A stretch of 8,576 bases of DNA, taken from Chitinophagales bacterium (GTDB taxonomy: Bacteria > Bacteroidota > Bacteroidia > Chitinophagales > Saprospiraceae). Under the pieces are notes generated by a model that saw only the letters and a list, made by a program, of their open reading frames with translations, had not been told where the DNA came from and did no database searches. The number at the start of each line of letters is the position of its first letter. Position 1 is the stretch's first letter. The stretch spans positions 1 through 8,576 of the forward strand of contig JAAFHO010000211.1 of the NCBI GenBank assembly GCA_013297575.1, in the 5' to 3' direction. The position numbers and the translations under genes are program-made. Positions 1 through 6,119 of this stretch are shown one piece after another.

Positions 1-5
1 TCTAA

Positions 6-572
6 TTGTTACCTACATATACAGGTAATTTATTGAATGGTACCGATGATGCTTTATTGTCAAAGTTTTTGTCACCTGCACGTATTTCTGTAGCACCAGG
101 TATTGATTTTCGTCCAAATGCCCACATGAAATTCTTCTTTGCACCAGTAGGAATTAACCTTATATATGTAGGTGACGACAAATTGGCGCAATTGGCGGGT
201 CAACCACTTGGTAATGAAGTAAAGAGCGATGGTACTATCTTGAACCGTCGATTCCAATTGGGTTACTTGGCAAAAGCAGAGTACAACAATAAATTCTTTA
301 GCGATAAAATTGCTTTCGTGTCTCGCGTAGGTTGGTTTGCCGACTATCGTAAAAACTTGAATGGCAATGTATTGTGGCAGAACTCAATGGACATACAATT
401 GTTTAAAGGCTTGTCTTTAAACTTATTCGGTGAATTATTTTATGATCACTTTTCTAAAGCTATCGTAAGAGAAGTGCCTGCTGGAACAACACCCGACCAA
501 CTTGCTCCATATCTTGGTCTGAATTCTAGTTATACAGGTGGTTTCTTCATCAAATATAACCGTATTTTCTAA
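6..572 (+). CDS. DUF3078 family protein, C-terminal part (5' end missing or broken)
   Basis: About 188 codons, ending at TAA 570-572, read as the C-terminal half of a DUF3078 protein, a Bacteroidota family of unknown function that looks like an outer-membrane or periplasmic beta-rich protein. Family-like features are the segment SKFLSPARISVAPGIDF near residues 19-35, the alternating aromatic/polar strands that follow (FFFAPVG, YLAKAEYNN, LSLNLFGELFYDH), and a terminal strand GGFFIKYNRIF that closes on Phe, as outer-membrane barrels often do. Members are usually considerably longer, so the N-terminal half with its signal peptide should lie left of the window. The frame is closed by TAA at 3-5, so the TTG at 6 is only the first possible codon and probably not a real start. 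A frameshift, a sequence error or a true pseudogene are all possible. Family assignment is fairly sure, function unknown. A strong terminator follows. Confidence 0.7.
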   Translation: MLPTYTGNLLNGTDDALLSKFLSPARISVAPGIDFRPNAHMKFFFAPVGINLIYVGDDKLAQLAGQPLGNEVKSDGTILNRRFQLGYLAKAEYNNKFFSDKIAFVSRVGWFADYRKNLNGNVLWQNSMDIQLFKGLSLNLFGELFYDHFSKAIVREVPAGTTPDQLAPYLGLNSSYTGGFFIKYNRIF

Positions 573-604
573 ATACCGATACCCAGCGTATCTTAGTATA
601 GATT

Positions 605-645
605 AAAGCCACTTCGGAAAATCCCCGGAGTGGCTTTTATTTTTT
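605..645 (+). terminator. Rho-independent terminator of the DUF3078 gene
   Basis: Nine perfect pairs join 605-613 (AAAGCCACT) to 629-637 (AGTGGCTTT). They extend inward by one G-U pair and three G-C pairs (614-617 with 625-628), leaving a 7-nt loop. The stem runs straight into a T-rich tail (TTTTATTTTTTAT, 635-647). It lies about 32 nt after the stop at 572. The A-rich left flank is too weak to make it a convincing terminator in the other direction, and no minus-strand gene ends here. Confidence 0.9.
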
Positions 646-684
646 ATCCTAAAATTACTTTGCTATATATTGGATCAATACACG

Positions 685-840
685 ATGAACCCCATTGGCG
701 TATATCAATTGAGTGGATGGACCGCTGGTTTTGTATCGAAAGTATATGAAAACATGAAAATTGGAGTGAGTTTTATTGTAGCAACGATAGTTTGGGGCGG
801 ATTGGCGGTACCTAAACTAAAATATAACTATTTGGTATAA
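685..840 (+). CDS. Doubtful small ORF, 51 aa, one possible membrane segment
   Basis: ATG at 685 opens 51 codons ending at TAA 838-840. The peptide begins MNPIGVYQLSGWTAGF, has a hydrophobic stretch near residues 26-42 (IGVSFIVATIVWGGLAV) and ends in a lysine/tyrosine-containing tail, so a single-pass membrane peptide is conceivable. A near-match to the -7 element (TTACTTTGC, 655-663, one mismatch from TAnnTTTG) sits about 22 nt before the ATG, but no -33 box accompanies it and no ribosome-binding site is visible. I recognise no family, and an ORF of this length can arise by chance. Otherwise I see nothing in 646-901. Confidence 0.2.
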   Translation: MNPIGVYQLSGWTAGFVSKVYENMKIGVSFIVATIVWGGLAVPKLKYNYLV

Positions 841-901
841 ACGTAGGACGCGACTTACCCATCCATGTAAAAAGAGAAGAATAGGCTATTACTTTATTGA
901 G

Positions 902-974
902 AGCGGGCAACGAGACTCGAACTCGCGACTTTCAGCTTGGGAAGCTAACGCTCTACCGACTGAGCTATGCCCGC
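902..974 (-). tRNA. tRNA-Gly, anticodon CCC
   Basis: Read on the minus strand from 974 to 902, the sequence folds as a full cloverleaf. The acceptor arm is GCGGGCA / TGCCCGC. The D arm is GCTC-AGTCGGTA-GAGC. The anticodon arm is TTAGC-TTCCCAA-GCTGA, with anticodon CCC at 939-941 (+ GGG). The T arm is GCGAG-TTCGAGT-CTCGT, with the TTCGA core. The discriminator base is U (complement of 902), as is typical of bacterial tRNA-Gly. CCA is not encoded (the next three bases are CTC), so it must be added after transcription. The tRNA reads GGG codons by Watson-Crick pairing. It has its own promoter at 988-1017, stands alone, and opposes the flanking plus-strand genes. Confidence 0.97.
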
Positions 975-987
975 AAAAATACAAGTG

Positions 988-1017
988 CAAAGTTAAGGTT
1001 TTTATTGATAAGCCAAA
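988..1017 (-). promoter_or_regulatory. Bacteroidota-type promoter of tRNA-Gly
   Basis: On the minus strand a TTTG -33 box (1017-1014) is followed after 18 nt by TAACTTTG (995-988), an exact match to the TAnnTTTG -7 consensus recognised by the Bacteroidota primary sigma factor. Transcription would begin around 980, a few bases before the mature tRNA 5' end at 974. Both boxes, the spacing and the position all fit. It is the best promoter in the window. Confidence 0.8.
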
Positions 1018-1086
1018 TATTTTTTGTATTTATCAGTAACTTTATTAAAATTAAGCAAGAATGCTAAAAAGAACAAACTTTTGAAC

Positions 1087-1094
1087 TACATTTG
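1087..1094 (+). promoter_or_regulatory. -7 element upstream of the BLUF gene
   Basis: TACATTTG, followed by C, matches the TAnnTTTG -7 consensus exactly. No TTG lies 17-23 nt upstream, so the -33 half is poor and the promoter may be weak or need an activator. A start site near 1100 gives a leader of about 30 nt to the ATG at 1131, or 60 nt to the preferred ATG at 1161. Confidence 0.5.
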
Positions 1095-1160
1095 CCCGTC
1101 GTGCTTAAGTATCCGTAATATTACAGGTATATGCACAGGCACAAACCACGTTATCTGATT

Positions 1161-1598
1161 ATGGCGCTATATCATCTGATCTATCAGAGCAAAGCAACGC
1201 GACCTTTTTCTGATGTTGAATTAAAACTGTTGTTGGAAAAAGCACGTGACTTTAATGCACAAGCTTGCATAACAGGATTACTATTGTATGGTAATGGCTA
1301 TTTTATCCAATTGTTGGAAGGTGATGATGATGTGGTTCGGTCTCTTTATTATCGACGAATTGCACCAAATGCCAGTCATCAAGATCTTAAGGTGCTTCGG
1401 GAGGGGAAGATAGAGCAACGGCTTTTTCATCGGTGGGCAATGGCATTCCGACCAATGGACAAAGATATTTTTCAAGCCGTAAAAGACTATGTAAATCCCG
1501 ATGGAGCATCGGAATATGGACGTAACCTCCTTGCTCCTTTCCCATTGTTGGTAGGGATGGAGTTTTTTACTTTACAAATGAACAGAAAAGGTGCTTAA
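1161..1598 (+). CDS. Stand-alone BLUF-domain blue-light receptor (PixD-like)
   Basis: A 145-residue protein almost filled by one BLUF domain (residues 1-97), the FAD-binding blue-light sensor fold, plus about 48 residues that would form the capping helices of short BLUF proteins. From the ATG at 1161 the protein begins MALYHLIYQS, and the photoactive residues fall on the numbers known from cyanobacterial PixD: Tyr8, Asn32 (FNAQACITG), Gln50 (FIQLLEG), then Trp92 and Met94 (RWAMAF). That agreement is why I prefer 1161. An ATG at 1131 in the same frame would add ten residues (MHRHKPRYLI). All residues needed for the Tyr-Gln-flavin photocycle are present, so it should be photoactive. There is no effector domain, so output must go through a partner protein. 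It lies 89 nt before the prenyl synthase gene, which has its own promoter candidate, so cotranscription is unproven. No Shine-Dalgarno sequence is seen. Confidence 0.93.
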   Translation: MALYHLIYQSKATRPFSDVELKLLLEKARDFNAQACITGLLLYGNGYFIQLLEGDDDVVRSLYYRRIAPNASHQDLKVLREGKIEQRLFHRWAMAFRPMDKDIFQAVKDYVNPDGASEYGRNLLAPFPLLVGMEFFTLQMNRKGA

Positions 1599-1647
1599 TT
1601 TTTTGTTTTTAGTATAGTTTTCCACAACTTTTATATCTTTAATTCTG

Positions 1648-1677
1648 TTTTGGATTCAGAACTTTCAATTATTTTTG
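1648..1677 (+). promoter_or_regulatory. Promoter candidate for the polyprenyl synthase gene
   Basis: TTTTG at 1648-1652 (-33) is followed after 17 nt by TATTTTTG at 1670-1677, an exact TAnnTTTG. Spacing is at the short end of the accepted range. The start site would fall near 1682-1685, only a few bases before the ATG at 1688, so the transcript would be almost leaderless. The surroundings are T-rich, so chance matches are likelier than usual. Confidence 0.5.
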
Positions 1678-1687
1678 AAAATACAGC

Positions 1688-2659
1688 ATGTCGTTAGACA
1701 CCATTAAACAGCCTGTTTCAGCAGATTTAGACGTTTTTGAACAACGCTTTAGGGAGTCCATGAAGAGTAGTGTACCTCTTTTGGACAAAATTATGTGGTA
1801 TATTGTTCAGCGTAAAGGGAAACAAATTCGCCCAATGCTCGTGATGTTGAGCGCAAAATTATTTGGACCAGTGAATGATGCCTCTCACGTAGCAGCCTCT
1901 ATGGTCGAACTACTACATACCGCTACATTGGTGCATGATGATGTAGTGGATGATTCCAATGAGCGTCGCGGTTTTTTCTCTGTTAATGCGCTTTGGAAAA
2001 ATAAGATAGCAGTACTGGTTGGCGATTATTTATTGTCGCAGGGATTATTACTCAGCGTAAGGCATCAACAATTTGGCATGCTGGGTATTGTTAGCAGGGC
2101 AGTGACCGAAATGGCCGAAGGAGAATTACTACAAATGGAAAAAGCGCGCCGATTGGATATCAAAGAATCGGTGTATTTCGATATTATTCGCCAAAAAACG
2201 GCTTCTCTGATTGCTGCTGCTTGTAGTGCAGGTGCTGCTAGTACGACCAATAATCCCGAACAAATAGAAAAAATAAGGCTGTTTGGTGAAAAAACGGGTA
2301 TCGCATTCCAAATAAGAGATGATCTTTTTGATTTTGGTACCGATGACGTGGGAAAACCACTTGGTATTGATATTAAAGAAAAGAAAATGACCTTGCCTTT
2401 AATTTATACCATCAATAATTGTGATAAACCTACACGCCGAATGATCCTTAATATCGTAAAAAACGAGAGTGACAAACGGGAAAAAGTAAATGAGGTGATT
2501 GAAATTGTCCGCAAAAGCGGTGGAATTGAATACGCACACGCTGCTATGATGCGATACCGACAAGAAGCGTTTGATCTATTAGAAGAGGTAGCAGTAGACT
2601 CTCCAGCACGACAATCTCTACGCGATTTAGTTATTTTTGTAACGGAAAGAACCAAGTAG
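1688..2659 (+). CDS. ispB: Long-chain trans-polyprenyl diphosphate synthase (octa-/heptaprenyl type)
   Basis: A 323-residue, full-length class I polyprenyl synthetase, cytoplasmic. It extends an allylic diphosphate with isopentenyl diphosphate units, here most likely to make the menaquinone side chain. Visible motifs in order: KGKQIRP (residues 43-49, substrate diphosphate binding), first aspartate-rich motif DDVVD (84-88) within LVHDDVVDDSNERRG, GEL (145-147), KT (170-171), second aspartate-rich motif FQIRDDLFD (207-215), and the GKPLGIDIKEKKMTLP block (222-237). The residues four and five places before the first Asp are small (Thr80, Ala79), as in E. coli IspB (HTATLLHDDVVD), rather than the aromatics of farnesyl/geranylgeranyl synthases, which argues for a long product. 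Exact chain length cannot be read from sequence. The symbol reflects similarity to IspB. The MutS-like gene follows 32 nt downstream, probably in one operon. The start is supported by fit to the family N-terminus. Confidence 0.92.
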   Translation: MSLDTIKQPVSADLDVFEQRFRESMKSSVPLLDKIMWYIVQRKGKQIRPMLVMLSAKLFGPVNDASHVAASMVELLHTATLVHDDVVDDSNERRGFFSVNALWKNKIAVLVGDYLLSQGLLLSVRHQQFGMLGIVSRAVTEMAEGELLQMEKARRLDIKESVYFDIIRQKTASLIAAACSAGAASTTNNPEQIEKIRLFGEKTGIAFQIRDDLFDFGTDDVGKPLGIDIKEKKMTLPLIYTINNCDKPTRRMILNIVKNESDKREKVNEVIEIVRKSGGIEYAHAAMMRYRQEAFDLLEEVAVDSPARQSLRDLVIFVTERTK

Positions 2660-2691
2660 CGGCCAATTATTAGCCAAAACCGTCTGTTTCC

Positions 2692-4488
2692 TTGTTTTTC
2701 GCCACTTTACTTTCTTATACATTGTATCACGATTTACTCCAACAATATACTACCCAATTAGCAATCCTGTCAGGGCGATTGAATCGTATCGTTTGGATGC
2801 GTTTGATTATTGCTATTACCACAATTCTGTGTTTGTATTTTTCTATTCAACTGGATCTAGGTTGGTTGTTATTACTGGCATTAGCGGGTATGGTGGCATT
2901 CTTTTTTCTGGTACGCCAATACCAAAAATTAACACGAATAGCGACGATTACGACGGCATTAGTCAAAGTAAACGAGGATGAAATGACCTATTTATCTGGT
3001 GCTGCTATTCCGTATGATCATGGATCAGAACTGATGCCCCCGGTACATGCGTATGCCTACGATCTTGATTTTTTTGGGCCTAATTCTTTGTTTCAACACC
3101 TCAATCGCACCTCCACTCAATTAGGGAAAGTGCAATTGGGGCAACATTTGCTTAGTCTTTTGCCGCAAGAACAAATACCCGACCAACAAGTGGCTATTCA
3201 AGAATTGGCACCGAAATTGAATTGGCGTCAATCGTTGCAAGCCTTGGCTGCGACCAAAAAAGATAACCAGCAGACCATAGATCAATTACACCGTTGGGTA
3301 GCACAACCCAGCCCTGATTTACCCATTTGGTCTATTGTTTTGATGTGGCTGCTGCCTATAATATTGATTGGTGCTATTGTGGTATATTATTTTCAGCCGG
3401 AGCAATTTTTGTTGAGTATGGCATCGGCTATTTTTAGTCTTAATTTGTTGGTTTTTGGATTATTCTTTAAACGTATCCAACAAGAAATTGCTGATTTTGA
3501 TCGAGTGCATGAATACCTGCGGCAATATGGACTATTAGCCGAAAATATTGAAAACGAGGTATTTACAAGCAAAAAAATAGTCGATTTGACCGCAAAGTTA
3601 AAAAATACTGATGGCATGGCTAGTGCACAAATAACACGCCTGTCCGAATTATTTGGCCGCTTGGACACTATGGCAAACATGATGGTAGTGTTGTTATTTG
3701 ATGGTTTATTTCTTTACCATATTCACACGCTCAAGTCTTTGTTGGATTGGAAAAAAAAGTACGCAACTCGTATTCCTGAGTGGTTGGAAGTGATTGGGAC
3801 AATGGAATCTTGGAGTAGTTTGGCCAATTTTGCTTATAATAACCCCAGTTTTGCATATCCCGAAATGAATACCGACTATAAGGTCCACTTTGAGGAATTA
3901 GGTCATCCTTTGATTCGTTCGGAAAAGCGGATATGTAATACGGTGCGTTTTACGGAACAAAAATTTATCGTATTGACGGGATCCAACATGTCGGGCAAAA
4001 GTACATTTTTGCGTAGTTTGGGTATAAATATGGTACTTACAGGTATAGGTGCCCCCGTGTGCGCAACGCGAGCGGTGGTACACCCACTGCCGGTTATCGT
4101 TTCTATGCGTTTGTCCGATTCTTTATCGGATAGCGAATCTTATTTCTTTGCGGAAGTAAAAAGGCTGAAGGAAATCATGGATTTTTTAGGTCAAAAACGC
4201 GCATTTGTCCTTTTGGATGAAATTTTGCGGGGTACGAATTCCGATGACAAACGAATGGGAACCGTTGGTGTTTTGAAGAAAATGGTAGCAAAACAGGCCA
4301 TTGGAGCCATTGCCACCCATGACATAGAAGTATGTAATACCACAGATGAATACCCCAAAGACTTGATGAACAAGTGCTTTGAGGTAGAGATGCAGGGTAA
4401 TGAATTACATTTTGATTACCGCTTACGCGATGGCATTTGCCAAAATAAAAGTGCTAGTTTTTTGATGGGTAAAATGGGGATTATTTAA
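2692..4488 (+). CDS. Membrane-anchored MutS-like ATPase
   Basis: A 598-residue protein with a C-terminal MutS-type ABC ATPase. Walker A is GSNMSGKST (residues 430-438), the signature region is DSLSDSESYFFAEV (476-489), Walker B is FVLLDEILRGTNSDD (505-519), and the H-loop is ATHDIEV (541-547). The N-terminal mismatch-recognition and connector domains of true MutS are absent, as is a Smr nuclease domain of MutS2. Instead there are two hydrophobic hairpins, about 36-53 with 57-74 and 211-232 with 238-259, predicting four membrane spans with the ATPase in the cytoplasm. Proteins of this layout recur in Bacteroidota and are often annotated as mismatch repair, but that function is unlikely and their real role is unknown to me. 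The start is the TTG at 2692: the upstream frame closes at TAG 2671-2673 and the first in-frame ATG would delete the segment before the first span. Its stop is 9 nt from that of the convergent protease gene. Confidence 0.88.
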   Translation: MFFATLLSYTLYHDLLQQYTTQLAILSGRLNRIVWMRLIIAITTILCLYFSIQLDLGWLLLLALAGMVAFFFLVRQYQKLTRIATITTALVKVNEDEMTYLSGAAIPYDHGSELMPPVHAYAYDLDFFGPNSLFQHLNRTSTQLGKVQLGQHLLSLLPQEQIPDQQVAIQELAPKLNWRQSLQALAATKKDNQQTIDQLHRWVAQPSPDLPIWSIVLMWLLPIILIGAIVVYYFQPEQFLLSMASAIFSLNLLVFGLFFKRIQQEIADFDRVHEYLRQYGLLAENIENEVFTSKKIVDLTAKLKNTDGMASAQITRLSELFGRLDTMANMMVVLLFDGLFLYHIHTLKSLLDWKKKYATRIPEWLEVIGTMESWSSLANFAYNNPSFAYPEMNTDYKVHFEELGHPLIRSEKRICNTVRFTEQKFIVLTGSNMSGKSTFLRSLGINMVLTGIGAPVCATRAVVHPLPVIVSMRLSDSLSDSESYFFAEVKRLKEIMDFLGQKRAFVLLDEILRGTNSDDKRMGTVGVLKKMVAKQAIGAIATHDIEVCNTTDEYPKDLMNKCFEVEMQGNELHFDYRLRDGICQNKSASFLMGKMGII

Positions 4489-4497
4489 ATTTCATTC

Positions 4498-5925
4498 CTA
4501 CCGCTTCTTAAATCGGTAAGAGTACAAGTCTTCCTCGCCTTCATAATAGCCATCGAGTACAATGTTTTTATAAGCATTTTTTACAGCGTCTATTGCTTCG
4601 TTGATATCATTCACTCTGCCGCCATTGACGCGGGTGAGGATAAATCCGGGTTGCATATTGGTAGAATAAACGAGGCTTCCACGCACCACACTACTTATTA
4701 TAGCACCTTGCAGCCCTAAACGTGTTTGTTCGGCACGGGTCATAGCGCGCAGTTCAAATCCGAGGTCATCGAGGAATTCATTGCCCTTGTACCGCGCTAC
4801 TTTTGAAGAATTAGCGCTGTCTTTGAGGGTTATTTGGGTACGCGATTTTTTACCATCGCGCCAGTAATCGAGGGAAACTTGTTCGCCAGGACGAAAACGG
4901 CCGACTATTTCCTGTAGTTCGGGGGTACTTTTGGTAGATGAATTATTGATACCGATTATAACATCGCCTACTTTGAGGCCGGCTTCATCGGCAGCTCCAT
5001 CGGTACTTACACGGGTAACATAAACGCCTTGTGCATTAGGTAATCCGAGTTCTTGGGCGGTTTCATTGGCTACATCCTCGATATTAACACCGAGGTACGC
5101 ACGTTGAACGCCACCGAATTCGCGGAGATCGCGTACTACTTTTTGCACTAAATTAGAAGGAACGGCAAAAGAATATCCTTCATAATTACCCGATTCTGTG
5201 ATGATTGCGGTATTGATCCCAACCAATTCGCCGACGGAATTGACCAGCGCGCCACCGCTATTGCCAGGGTTAACAGCGGCGTCGGTTTGTAAAAAAGATT
5301 CAATACTTGCTCCACCGCCCAGTATATTGATATTACGGCCTTTGGCGCTGATGATACCTGCGGTTACGGTACTGGTAAGGTTAAATGGATTGCCTACTGC
5401 GAGTACCCATTCGCCTACTTTTACCGAATCGCTATTACCAAATACGACAAAAGGGAGGTCATTAGCCATAATTTTGAGCAAAGCAACATCCGTAGAAGGA
5501 TCAGAACCGATGAGTTTTGCTTTGTACTCGCGCTTATCGGCAAGGGTAACTTTGATATCGGTGCTACGTTCCACCACATGGTGATTGGTTACAATGTAGC
5601 CATCTGGTGAGGTAATAACGCCAGAGCCAGAAGAACCCGTCATGGATCCACCTTTGAACAATCCTCCATTTACCTCCAGCAATGCTTTAATGTTGACCAC
5701 AGCAGGGGTTGCCATTTCGGCTGCTATGGTAAATGTAGTGGGTGCAGAGGAATGAAAATCGCCGTTGGAGCGGGCATTATATAATTTGTCCACCAAACTG
5801 GCATAACGCCCTTCGCCTTCTTTGTCTTCCCAAACAACGCGGGTAGGAGTAATCCAGCGATAGATTACGACGGTAAAAAGTGAACTCAACATGGCAATGG
5901 CCACTAACTTAATGTGATTATTCAT
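4498..5925 (-). CDS. degP: DegP/DegQ (HtrA) family periplasmic serine protease-chaperone
   Basis: A 475-residue S1C protease for quality control of envelope proteins. An N-terminal signal-anchor (residues 6-22) exports it to the periplasm, possibly still tethered. The trypsin-like domain (about 65-265) carries the triad His116 (TNHHVV), Asp146 (SDPSTDVALLKI) and Ser223 (NPGNSGGAL). PDZ1 spans roughly 270-368, with the carboxylate-binding region YLGVNI and the GLKVGDVI loop. A diverged PDZ2 spans about 385-470. Length and the two PDZ domains match DegP/DegQ rather than single-PDZ DegS. The symbol is by family resemblance and degQ would serve equally. ATG at 5925-5923, stop TAG at 4500-4498. 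It is transcribed divergently from the endonuclease gene across 194 bp and convergently with the MutS-like gene. I could not find a good promoter in front of it, so stress control cannot be read from sequence. Confidence 0.95.
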   Translation of the reverse strand: MNNHIKLVAIAMLSSLFTVVIYRWITPTRVVWEDKEGEGRYASLVDKLYNARSNGDFHSSAPTTFTIAAEMATPAVVNIKALLEVNGGLFKGGSMTGSSGSGVITSPDGYIVTNHHVVERSTDIKVTLADKREYKAKLIGSDPSTDVALLKIMANDLPFVVFGNSDSVKVGEWVLAVGNPFNLTSTVTAGIISAKGRNINILGGGASIESFLQTDAAVNPGNSGGALVNSVGELVGINTAIITESGNYEGYSFAVPSNLVQKVVRDLREFGGVQRAYLGVNIEDVANETAQELGLPNAQGVYVTRVSTDGAADEAGLKVGDVIIGINNSSTKSTPELQEIVGRFRPGEQVSLDYWRDGKKSRTQITLKDSANSSKVARYKGNEFLDDLGFELRAMTRAEQTRLGLQGAIISSVVRGSLVYSTNMQPGFILTRVNGGRVNDINEAIDAVKNAYKNIVLDGYYEGEEDLYSYRFKKR

Positions 5926-6072
5926 GCGGATTGTCTGATGCTAACAAATTATGACTTAGAGTATTGGAATCTTTCTAAACGCATTTTTACCTTTTGTTGT
6001 TGTTTGATTGGTGGTATTGATGTTAGGATATGTATATTTTTACGCGAACCAGACGAATCGAAAGATTGAATG

Positions 6073-6080
6073 TACCTTTG
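6073..6080 (+). promoter_or_regulatory. -7 element upstream of the endonuclease gene
   Basis: TACCTTTG followed by C matches the TAnnTTTG -7 consensus exactly. It lies 39 nt before the ATG at 6120, giving a leader of roughly 30-35 nt. No TTG is seen at the expected -33 spacing. The same TACnTTTGC form occurs before the BLUF gene. Confidence 0.55.
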
Positions 6081-6119
6081 CGCTTGTATTTATTGCATTT
6101 CTAATTCTGTATTCAAATC

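Noticed and set aside
1599..1625. T-rich run after the BLUF stop as a terminator
   Set aside because: No GC-rich hairpin precedes the T-tract.
2692..4488. Annotation of the MutS-like gene as DNA mismatch repair protein mutS or mutS2
   Set aside because: Only the ATPase domain is shared. The mismatch-recognition domain and the Smr domain are absent and membrane segments are present.
4499..4519. TACCG ... CGGTA inverted repeat between the MutS-like and degP stops, considered as a terminator
   Set aside because: The stem is only 5 bp with a 10-nt loop and no T-run on either strand, and it lies mostly inside the degP coding sequence.
5198..5584. 128-codon plus-strand ORF inside degP
   Set aside because: It is antisense to the catalytic domain of an intact protease with all active-site motifs. 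The open frame is a codon-bias shadow.
5945..5951. TAATTTG on the minus strand as a degP promoter -7 element
   Set aside because: It is one base short of TAnnTTTG and has no TTG at the right distance, so it is too weak to call.
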